From Reichenbachiella ulvae (GTDB taxonomy: Bacteria > Bacteroidota > Bacteroidia > Cytophagales > Cyclobacteriaceae): a stretch of DNA of 64,000 nt. A program made the translations under genes and the position numbers. This document shows positions 42,258-49,542 of the stretch, one piece after another (the first letter of the stretch is position 1; each line of letters starts with the position of its first letter). Location of the stretch: contig NZ_JAOYOD010000001.1 in assembly GCF_025833875.1 (NCBI RefSeq), positions 4,092,001-4,156,000 of the forward strand. The letters run 5' to 3'. The notes beneath the pieces are model-generated. The model had not been told where the DNA came from and searched no databases. It worked only from the letters and a program-made list of their open reading frames with translations.

Positions 42258-42953
42258 ATGAAAATAAAGCACTATTGGAATGGTTTTGTCTCACTTGTCT
42301 TTCCTCAGACATGTCTGAAATGCTCTAGACCTATGGTGGATGGTGAGGAACTATTATGTCTGCATTGTCACCTGGATTTACCTAAAACCAACTACCATCA
42401 ATTGGAGCTCAACCCCTTGTATAGTTTTCTTTCTGGATCTCTAGAAATAGAGCAAGCATTTGCCTTTCTGAAATATGACAAAAACGGAATTGCCCAAAAA
42501 TTGATTCATCAACTCAAATATGGAGGTAATAAAGAAGTCGGGTTCACCTTAGGTAGATGGATGGCTAGAGATATAAAGTTTCACGTGGAAGAGAAATCAA
42601 TAGATTTCATCGTGCCTGTTCCTTTGCATTTCGCTAGAAAATTGAAGCGTGGATATAATCAGTCATTAGAAATTGCAAAAGGGATGTCTGAAGTTCTCGG
42701 CATTCCCATCAAAGATGATGTAATCAAACGGATATCTATGAAAGGGAGTCAAGCCAAGAAGGGTAGAATCGATAGGTTATCCAATAAGCACAAAGAGTAT
42801 CTATTGGTTAACCCTGAATTACTTAAGGATAAATCGGTGTTACTTTTAGATGATGTGATAACTACCGGTGCTACCATTTCTACAATTGGACAGATACTAT
42901 TGGATGCTGGTGTTTCTAATCTGTCAGTAGCTTGTTTAGCAACAGGCAAATAA
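42258..42953 (+). CDS. comFC: ComF-family phosphoribosyltransferase-like protein
   Basis: A 231-residue ComFC homologue. The N-terminal half has a zinc-binding pair CLKCSRP and CLHCHLD; the C-terminal half is a phosphoribosyltransferase fold with FIVPVPLHFARKLKRGYNQ and the PRPP-binding VLLLDDVITTGATIST. ComFC helps natural transformation, probably at ssDNA handling in the cytosol; the PRPP substrate is unproven. It is divergent from the DUF4175 operon, with ATG 42258. A CACGTG-containing parS-like site (42577-42592) lies within it. Confidence 0.93.
   Translation: MKIKHYWNGFVSLVFPQTCLKCSRPMVDGEELLCLHCHLDLPKTNYHQLELNPLYSFLSGSLEIEQAFAFLKYDKNGIAQKLIHQLKYGGNKEVGFTLGRWMARDIKFHVEEKSIDFIVPVPLHFARKLKRGYNQSLEIAKGMSEVLGIPIKDDVIKRISMKGSQAKKGRIDRLSNKHKEYLLVNPELLKDKSVLLLDDVITTGATISTIGQILLDAGVSNLSVACLATGK
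42577..42592. other. parS-like site inside comFC
   Basis: AGTTTCACGTGGAAGA agrees with the parS consensus at 14 of 16 positions. It lies in coding sequence. Confidence 0.45.
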
Positions 42954-42983
42954 AAAAGGCCAACTGTGTTCAGTTGACCTTTT
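42954..42983. terminator. Bidirectional terminator between comFC and gldJ
   Basis: AAAAGGCCAACTG pairs with CAGTTGACCTTTT with one mismatch and a TGTT loop, right after the comFC stop. Confidence 0.85.
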
Positions 42984-43006
42984 CAATATTTTAGAAGTTA
43001 AATTTC

Positions 43007-44230
43007 TTAGTAGTTAGTACCTGCTCTGATCATAGCACATCTAAATCCAATAGTAGATGTCGCTGAATCTTCTTCAAGGAACCTTCTCATACCTGGAGAC
43101 ATCCAGTACGCTACATCAGCCCAAGATCCTCCTTTGTAAACTCTAACTCTATCACTAATTAGTGAGTTGTAGTTAGCAAAGTCATAACCATCTTCCTCAT
43201 CTAAGAACCCGTCGTTTCTTACTGGGTTTAGGTCACTGAAATCTTGGTAAGACAATGGACGGTAAACATCCTGAACCCACTCGTTCACGTTACCAGCCAT
43301 GTTGTATAGACCAAAGTCATTTGGAGGATAATCATAAATGTAAGTTGTGATCATCGCTCCATCGTTCAGTTTACCAGCGATACCCGCATAGTCACCACGA
43401 CCTCTTTTGAAGTTAGCGAGGAAGGTACCGATTTTCTTTCCGTATGGATTTCTCAATGCGTGACCATCCCATGGGTAAAGTCTTCTGTGAGTATGGTTCT
43501 CATCCAGCCATTGTGTACCGATCAATGCTTGAGCGGCATATTCCCACTCAGCCTCTGTTGGGAGTCTGTAGTTAGGTAGTACAAAACCAGTTTCCAATGG
43601 AATTCTCTGGTTAGGACTTACTGGCGCTTCAGCTTCAGCTCCGTTGTCTTCGTAATATCCTGCTTCTTCAGCTAATTTTTGATTTACAACGATTGATCTC
43701 CATGTACAGTAATCCTGAGCTTGTTTCCAACTAACACCTACTACTGGGAAAAATCTGAAGCCAGGATATCTCAAATAATGATCTACATAAGGATCATTAT
43801 AAGCCAACTCTCTAGACCAAACTGTAGTATCAGGAAGTGCAGATTTATAAAATGCAACTGATGAGTCTAATCTAATGTAGTGCAAATACTCTAACCAGTG
43901 AATGTTGGCAACTTCTGTTTCGTCCATATAGAACGAAGCAACAGTTACTGTTCTTTCAAGGTTATTATTCGTGTGCATGATATCCTCTTCAAAGGAACCA
44001 AGAATCACACGACCACCTTCAATGAATCTTAGGTTCGGGCCTTCCGGCTGTCCTCTAAAATCATTTACTTCAAAAGCACCCTCTTCGTTGTATTCTAGTC
44101 CTGTAGCAGAACTATATGCACCGGGACTCTGACTAGTCGCATGTCCGCCACCTCCACCACAAGAGCTTAATGCAAAACCTAATCCCAATGCGAACGCAGA
44201 GGCGTTCAAGAAAGGAATAAATTTCTTCAT
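43007..44230 (-). CDS. gldJ: Gliding-motility lipoprotein GldJ-like (SUMF1/FGE fold)
   Basis: A 407-residue lipoprotein. The signal ends in the lipobox ALSSC, followed by a Gly-rich linker. The rest is a formylglycine-generating-enzyme-like fold: GGRVILGSFEEDIMHTNNN, FYMDETEVANIHWLEYLHYI, YRLPTEAEWEYAA, NDFGLYNMAGNVNEWVQDVY and RVYKGGSWAD. This pattern is typical of GldJ/GldK outer-membrane lipoproteins needed for type 9 secretion and gliding. It is not next to gldLMN, so GldJ is more likely than GldK. ATG 44230 is the likely start. Divergent from the sigma-factor gene. Confidence 0.8.
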   Translation of the reverse strand: MKKFIPFLNASAFALGLGFALSSCGGGGGHATSQSPGAYSSATGLEYNEEGAFEVNDFRGQPEGPNLRFIEGGRVILGSFEEDIMHTNNNLERTVTVASFYMDETEVANIHWLEYLHYIRLDSSVAFYKSALPDTTVWSRELAYNDPYVDHYLRYPGFRFFPVVGVSWKQAQDYCTWRSIVVNQKLAEEAGYYEDNGAEAEAPVSPNQRIPLETGFVLPNYRLPTEAEWEYAAQALIGTQWLDENHTHRRLYPWDGHALRNPYGKKIGTFLANFKRGRGDYAGIAGKLNDGAMITTYIYDYPPNDFGLYNMAGNVNEWVQDVYRPLSYQDFSDLNPVRNDGFLDEEDGYDFANYNSLISDRVRVYKGGSWADVAYWMSPGMRRFLEEDSATSTIGFRCAMIRAGTNY

Positions 44231-44485
44231 AACATTTATCAAATTTTATTCGAACTCCTAAAATAGCTACAAAAAACAACAAAACAAATTACTCCTTCAT
44301 CGAGAAAAGCTTTTTAAATATTTCCTGAGATAAGACAAAGCAAATAATGCTGTAGTATTTGTAGATTAATACGTATTATTATTAAAATCCAAAAGTATTC
44401 AAATTATTGTCTAATAGAACAATTAATTACCTAAAACCTAAAGATTTTCTTCGGACAAATGCAGTGATACATCTTCTAGAACAAT

Positions 44486-44513
44486 TTGTTTCTACTAAAA
44501 ATCATTAATTTTG
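44486..44513 (+). promoter_or_regulatory. Predicted promoter of the sigma-factor gene
   Basis: TTG at 44486-44488, 17 bases of spacer, then TAATTTTG at 44506-44513: both boxes and the spacing match the Bacteroidota promoter. The ATG at 44525 lies 11 bases after the -7 box, so the leader would be very short. Confidence 0.6.
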
Positions 44514-44524
44514 TAAGTTCAAAG

Positions 44525-45115
44525 ATGTCACAGACTGAAGTTTTATCATATCGCCCGTTTCTTATAGCAGTAGCTACCAATCTGGTGGGGTGTAGATCCA
44601 CAGCAGAAGACATGGTGCAAGAAACTTTTTTTAGTTGGTTGAAAGTAGATACCAGCAAAATTCAAGATGTAAAGTCCTATCTAACGCGGACTGTCACCAA
44701 TAAATGTCTCAATTATCTTAAGTCTTTGAAACAAAAGAAAGAAGATTGGATAGAGAATGTTCAACCTAGTTTTTCTTCACTCAGCATTAATCCGGATTTT
44801 TCCAATTTGGATTTGAAATGTGAAGTAACCCATGCTTTGTCTGAAGTGTTCAAAAAGCTTGCTCCTACAGAACGCGCGGTATTTGTTTTGAAAGAGTTGT
44901 TCAATTTTGATTATTCTGATTTGACTTCAATACTTGATAAGAAAGCAGACAACTGCCGACAAATTTTCAGCAGAGCGCAATTAAGACTTTCAGAAGAAAA
45001 AGATCGCTTTCATATTGATGTTGATAAATTGAAAAAGACGGTTGTTGATTTCAAAAATGCCACATTGGGGGAATTTTCGGGTTTGATCGAAAATCTAAAA
45101 TCAGACATCAAGTAA
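44525..45115 (+). CDS. RNA polymerase sigma factor, ECF type with truncated C-terminal extension
   Basis: A 196-residue sigma-70-family factor. Region 2 is seen in YRPFLIAVATNLVGCRSTAEDMVQETFFSWL and region 4 in KLAPTERAVFVLKELFNFDYSDLTSILDKKADNCRQIFSRAQLRL (both as longer segments). After region 4 about 40 residues remain, ending DFKNATLGEFSGLIENLKSDIK; this resembles the first helix of a SnoaL-like domain that many ECF41-type factors carry, but the domain stops there. The stop is followed by non-homologous sequence, so the truncation seems genuine rather than a frameshift. No anti-sigma gene is adjacent. Confidence 0.82.
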   Translation: MSQTEVLSYRPFLIAVATNLVGCRSTAEDMVQETFFSWLKVDTSKIQDVKSYLTRTVTNKCLNYLKSLKQKKEDWIENVQPSFSSLSINPDFSNLDLKCEVTHALSEVFKKLAPTERAVFVLKELFNFDYSDLTSILDKKADNCRQIFSRAQLRLSEEKDRFHIDVDKLKKTVVDFKNATLGEFSGLIENLKSDIK

Positions 45116-45179
45116 ACCAATTTCATGTTTTTATCATTTGATTATTAGTATATTTATACAAATAGCTAACTGATAAACT

Positions 45180-45596
45180 ATGAAAGCGCTCTTCTTAACT
45201 TTTATTTTGACTTTGGTAGTTCACTTATCCTATTGTCAAGTCTCGTCAATTAATGTTCAGTATTATCTGCAGATCCAGAATAGTACGTCGAATGGTGTTT
45301 CACCGGTTATTCGGAGGGACAATCAAACTTATTCATCATTTAGCTATTTGCCTCAGGAGTATAAAGAATATCGGGTCATTCATATAGCAAGAACCGATGC
45401 ATCATTTGATGATGTTTACTTTATAGATGAGGATGGTAATACGAGTACCCATTCAATCATGCAAACCAAACCTGTCAATGTCATGAATATGCCTGGTCAA
45501 CCGCAAAGGGATAGTTTCAATCCTCATGGATCCAATACTTTTGACCAAGCATTGATCTCAGGAGTTTCACATCTTATTTCAAGATGGATTTTTTAG
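45180..45596 (+). CDS. Hypothetical secreted protein
   Basis: A 138-residue protein with a signal peptide (MKALFLTFILTLVVHLSYCQ). The mature part is rich in Ser, Asn, Gln and Tyr with beta-prone segments (INVQYYLQIQNSTSNGVS, YRVIHIARTDASFDDVYFI). There are no Cys outside the signal region and no recognisable domain. It starts 64 bases after the sigma-factor stop and is probably under similar control. It overlaps the end of oxyR by four bases on the other strand. Confidence 0.6.
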   Translation: MKALFLTFILTLVVHLSYCQVSSINVQYYLQIQNSTSNGVSPVIRRDNQTYSSFSYLPQEYKEYRVIHIARTDASFDDVYFIDEDGNTSTHSIMQTKPVNVMNMPGQPQRDSFNPHGSNTFDQALISGVSHLISRWIF

Positions 45597-46528
45597 AATT
45601 TGACGACCTTCATGTTTTTCTTAGATAGCAAAGTAGGCGGTAGCATTTGAATGATCTCTTCCTTAAGAGCATTTATCAACTTGTGCTTGACAAAACTCTT
45701 TTTTACTACCAAGCCGACTTCTCGGGTAGGAATGGGTTCACTAAATTTTCTGATTTTGCTTTTCTCATCTTTGCTTAGGTCGAAAGTAAATAGTTCTGGA
45801 ACCAGCGTATACCCACCTCTCTTATCTACCAATTTCTTCAATGCTTCCAGTGAGCCACTCTCGTACCAAACCCGATCGTTGTATCTTTCAGTTTTACTAG
45901 AGTTACAGATTGTCAAAGTTTGATTTCTGAAACAGTGACCTTCATTGATTATCCAAAGACCTTCTGGTTTGAGTGCTTCAGGATCTACTTTCTCATTTTG
46001 ATATAGCGCATGGTGATGAGAAACATAAATGAAAAACTCCTCATAGAATAAAGGGATTTCATGAAATGATTCATTGGCAAGTGGTGTCACCAACAGCGCA
46101 ATATCTATCTCATCCTTTTTCAACTTTTCGACCAAAGAATCGGTCATGTGTTCAGAAATCTGAAGATTGATGAAAGGGAATTTTTCGACGAAACTGGAAA
46201 TAAACAGAGGAACCAAATAGGGTGCAAGAGTTGGGATGACTCCTATTCTTACATCACCTTTAATATCATGTTTTTCTTCATCTATGATTTCATTGATTTT
46301 GCTTGATTCTCCTAGAATGATTCTGGCCTGTTCCAGTATTTTTTTGCCAATCTCAGTTGGCTGAACCGGATGCTTGGATCTATCAAAAATTAATACACCC
46401 AGGGAGTCCTCCAGTTTTTGGATTTGCATACTCAGGGTTGGTTGGGTAACGAAGCACTTTTCTGCCGCTACGGCAAAATGGCGGAAGTTGTCTAAGGCAA
46501 CAATATATTCGAGCTGAACGAGCGTCAA
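45593..46528 (-). CDS. oxyR: Hydrogen-peroxide sensor/regulator OxyR
   Basis: A 311-residue LysR-family regulator. The N-terminal winged helix runs LVQLEYIVALDNFRHFAVAAEKCFVTQPTLSMQIQKLE (as segments). The effector domain contains EGHCFRNQTLTIC, with cysteines at residues 199 and 208, exactly the positions and spacing of the redox pair in E. coli OxyR. It therefore probably activates catalase and peroxidase genes when oxidised. No such target is adjacent in this window, except perhaps the OsmC fusion far away. It is transcribed alone, 57 bases from the next upstream gene. Confidence 0.93.
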   Translation of the reverse strand: MTLVQLEYIVALDNFRHFAVAAEKCFVTQPTLSMQIQKLEDSLGVLIFDRSKHPVQPTEIGKKILEQARIILGESSKINEIIDEEKHDIKGDVRIGVIPTLAPYLVPLFISSFVEKFPFINLQISEHMTDSLVEKLKKDEIDIALLVTPLANESFHEIPLFYEEFFIYVSHHHALYQNEKVDPEALKPEGLWIINEGHCFRNQTLTICNSSKTERYNDRVWYESGSLEALKKLVDKRGGYTLVPELFTFDLSKDEKSKIRKFSEPIPTREVGLVVKKSFVKHKLINALKEEIIQMLPPTLLSKKNMKVVKF

Positions 46529-46585
46529 GACAGAAATTTTAGAATGAAATGGTTTGCTCTAATTGAGCGTTCAATTCTAATACTT

Positions 46586-48727
46586 TTATTCGAGAATCTT
46601 GAACTCTACCCTTCTATTCTTCTTGCGACCTTCTACTGTTTCGTTAGTAGCTACAGGTTTTGTTTCGCCGTAACCGATTGTAGTCATGCGACTGCTTTCT
46701 ATCCCTTGCGATATAAAATAATTATAAACCGCATTCGCACGTCTTTTAGATAGCTGCTGATTGTAGGTCGGATCACCAATAGAGTCGGTATGTCCCGAAA
46801 TTTCAATCTTACCAATCTTACCGCTTTCCAACAAACCTTTGATTCTTTTAAGCTCCGAATAAGATCCTGTTTTCAATTCATCTTGATCAAAATCAAAGAA
46901 GATATTGTTTACGACAACAGCTGCTCCAGTATGAATTGGATTTAACAGCAAGTCTTGAACAATGGTTTCTGATTCCGTGATATCATTCAGATCAATATTT
47001 TCATTCTTGGACAAGAAGCCATCCTTCTCTGCCATGAAACCATAGCGTGCCCCTGGTCGGACTTTGAATTCGAAGATTCCATTTGCGTCTGTATAGGTTT
47101 CTCCCACTTTTACTCCATCAGGAAGTCTTTCTACAATCACTTTTGCAGGCATGGAATTATTATTTTCTCCATTGAAAACCTGACCTTTTAGGGTAATAAA
47201 AGTTTCCTCAACAGGTTTGACCACAGGTGCCGCAGCTACGACTGGTTCTGTTGCTGGCTCTGCAATAACAGAATCCTCTTCTGCTTCTTTTGCTGCTATA
47301 ATTTCCTCTATACTCTGTGGCTCTTCTGCTCCTGGCTCAACAAAAAGCTCATCTACACGAAATTGAAAAACATCTGTGTTTTCATCCGTAGATCCACGAG
47401 TAAAATAGGCATGGCTGCCAGAAGAAGGAATATTGAAATAGGTGTCGTCTTGTGGTCCATTTACACCACGGCCCATGTTTTCTGGTTTTGACCAATTGGT
47501 CCAAGTGTCATCCAGTCTTTTGGAGACATATATATCTGCTCCACCATATCCTCTAAATCCTCTAGAAGTAAAGTATAGGGTTTCGTTGTCCTTGTCCAAA
47601 AATGGTGCGTACTCCTCATCAGCGGAATTAACAGTAGATCCTAAATTCAATGGCTCACTCCAACGTGTCACATCACCATTTTTCTTAAAACTCACATAGA
47701 GGTCACGATCACCATTTGTATCGTCTCTTTCCAAAGACAAAATGATCGCCTCTAAATCCTGGCTCATATAGAAGTCCGCTTGATCAGAATAGTTGTAAGG
47801 ATTTTCAACGTCAATGTTTTCCGGTCTGCTCCATTTTTCTCCATCCGTACTTCTAGACATTGAAATACCTTCTCCCATTCTTCCTCTTTTTTCATATCTA
47901 TTACCTAGCAACAAGATAGTTTCATCACCAATTTGAGTGATAGAGCAGATATAGTTGGGTCCTTCATTATTGAGTGGAGATCCAATATTTTTGGCAGGCA
48001 ACCATTCTTGGGTTTCCTCATCTAGTTCAGAATACCAGATGTCAGAATAATCATCCATACCACCCACATTGTCTGGATGGCTTCTTCTACTGAAATATAA
48101 TCTCTTGCCATCGGGTGAAAGTAATGGTCCTAATTCTGAATACTCACTATTAACGTTGGAGCTAAGTCTCTCAGTGCTCAGGTTATTATTGACATTGGCT
48201 GCCAACTCTATCAACACGCTAATTGGAATATTGGAACTTGAAAGTCCGATTGCATCTACGGCATTGTAGCCTGGAACGGCCTCACAATTCAAATCCACTC
48301 TGATGTAGGCGATGCGATATGGTGTCTTTTCGAAGAATAAATTCAAAAGTCTGCTTTCTAACGGGATGGGTCTTGCATTCAGATCGAATAGCAGATATTC
48401 GTTGTCTAGTGAGTCATAGGCAAATACCTTACTGACAGCACCTGGGTTTTCAGTTTCGGCAATGGCAATTTGTTGAGCCCGGATTGGTTCGTCAAATTTG
48501 ACTACTATGTATTCATTTTCGTTGGTTTTGGCCGGTCTCCACGCATTTGGGCTTTCTCCTCCAGATGGATAGACGTTGGGTGAATGCAAGGCCTGGCTTG
48601 CAGCATACTGAAGTGCTGTCAATTCTGATGTGACAAACATGACTTCAGAAGCCCATTGAACTGTTTCTTGAGCCCATGAATTTGAACTCATTAATATAAT
48701 AATGACGAGAATTCTAAAGTTCTTCAT
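46586..48727 (-). CDS. OmpA-family protein with PD40 repeats
   Basis: A 713-residue outer-membrane-associated protein with signal peptide (MKNFRILVIIILMSSNSWAQ). Residues about 190-450 hold beta-propeller-like PD40 motifs (GPLLSPDGKRLYFSRR, APFLDKDNETLYFTSRG). A carboxypeptidase-regulatory-like domain follows at about 510-590. The C-terminal 120 residues are OmpA peptidoglycan-binding, with ISGHTDSIGDPTYNQQLSKRRA and GYGETKPVATN. This resembles PorE-like proteins of type 9 secretion and cell-envelope complexes, though I cannot assign that with certainty. The gene lies upstream of oxyR and downstream of a smaller OmpA gene. Confidence 0.9.
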   Translation of the reverse strand: MKNFRILVIIILMSSNSWAQETVQWASEVMFVTSELTALQYAASQALHSPNVYPSGGESPNAWRPAKTNENEYIVVKFDEPIRAQQIAIAETENPGAVSKVFAYDSLDNEYLLFDLNARPIPLESRLLNLFFEKTPYRIAYIRVDLNCEAVPGYNAVDAIGLSSSNIPISVLIELAANVNNNLSTERLSSNVNSEYSELGPLLSPDGKRLYFSRRSHPDNVGGMDDYSDIWYSELDEETQEWLPAKNIGSPLNNEGPNYICSITQIGDETILLLGNRYEKRGRMGEGISMSRSTDGEKWSRPENIDVENPYNYSDQADFYMSQDLEAIILSLERDDTNGDRDLYVSFKKNGDVTRWSEPLNLGSTVNSADEEYAPFLDKDNETLYFTSRGFRGYGGADIYVSKRLDDTWTNWSKPENMGRGVNGPQDDTYFNIPSSGSHAYFTRGSTDENTDVFQFRVDELFVEPGAEEPQSIEEIIAAKEAEEDSVIAEPATEPVVAAAPVVKPVEETFITLKGQVFNGENNNSMPAKVIVERLPDGVKVGETYTDANGIFEFKVRPGARYGFMAEKDGFLSKNENIDLNDITESETIVQDLLLNPIHTGAAVVVNNIFFDFDQDELKTGSYSELKRIKGLLESGKIGKIEISGHTDSIGDPTYNQQLSKRRANAVYNYFISQGIESSRMTTIGYGETKPVATNETVEGRKKNRRVEFKILE

Positions 48728-48787
48728 TCAGGTTAGTATCCTAAGATGTAAAAATGAATCATAGACTGGCGGAACCAAAGATATATT

Positions 48788-49480
48788 TTATTGTTGAATT
48801 ATCCTGACCTCTACCCTTCGGTTTTTGGTGCGGGCCTCTGGAGTACGTTCTCTGGTCAACGGTTGTGTACCTCCAAATGCTTTGGTTTTAATTCTTGATT
48901 TCTTGATTCCCTTGCCAACTAAATACTCCTTAACTGCTTCAACTCTGTCTTCGGATAGTTTCATGTTAGCATCAGCATTACCCTGAAAGTCGGTATGACC
49001 TTCTAACTGTACAACGGCATTTGGCCTTTGTTCGAGCCATTTAGCAAATTCATCTAACTCTTCGTGAGACTCCTCTGTTATAATAGCCTTGCCACGAGCA
49101 AAAATCAAATTGTCCAATGTGATTTTTTCATGCATGGCGTCAGGTTCCATTTTGAAATTTTTTTCGATTAAGCCAAGACCTTTATCCAAAATTTCAATCT
49201 CCTGACTTATGGGCTTGTACCCATCTGCTTTTACACTAATGATGTACTTTTGATTTTCAATCATGTTCAGTTCATAAACACCATTGCCGGGATCAGTATT
49301 TGCAACTCCCATATCATCATAGTAAGGCAGCTTTTCATAAAAGACTTTGGCGGAGATGGGTTGATTAGACTCCGGGTCAGTGACTGTTCCTGTCACTCTT
49401 ATTAACTTATCCCCACTCTGAGCGAATGAAGTAATTGCGATGAGAAGAGAAACAATAGTTAAGGTAGATTTTAAACTCAT
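48788..49480 (-). CDS. Small OmpA-family protein
   Basis: A 230-residue protein with signal peptide (MSLKSTLTIVSLLIAITSFAQ). After an N-terminal beta-sandwich (carboxypeptidase-regulatory type: LIRVTGTVTDPESNQPISAKVF), the C-terminal half is the OmpA fold: VVQLEGHTDFQGNADANMKLSEDRVEAVKEYL and KAFGGTQPLTRERTPEARTKNRRVEVRI (as segments). It probably tethers the outer membrane to peptidoglycan. It is 60 bases upstream of the larger OmpA gene and 62 bases downstream of the patatin gene, so the three may be one operon. Confidence 0.9.
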   Translation of the reverse strand: MSLKSTLTIVSLLIAITSFAQSGDKLIRVTGTVTDPESNQPISAKVFYEKLPYYDDMGVANTDPGNGVYELNMIENQKYIISVKADGYKPISQEIEILDKGLGLIEKNFKMEPDAMHEKITLDNLIFARGKAIITEESHEELDEFAKWLEQRPNAVVQLEGHTDFQGNADANMKLSEDRVEAVKEYLVGKGIKKSRIKTKAFGGTQPLTRERTPEARTKNRRVEVRIIQQ

Positions 49481-49542
49481 GGTAAATTTGGGACTAACTA
49501 ACTCAACCTCAAAGATGAATAATTTAATTCAAACTATAGATT

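Noticed and set aside
43007..44230. Formylglycine-generating enzyme (sulfatase activator)
   Set aside because: The lipoprotein signal and N-terminal linker fit GldJ/GldK; the catalytic Cys pair of true FGE is not seen and no sulfatase gene is near.
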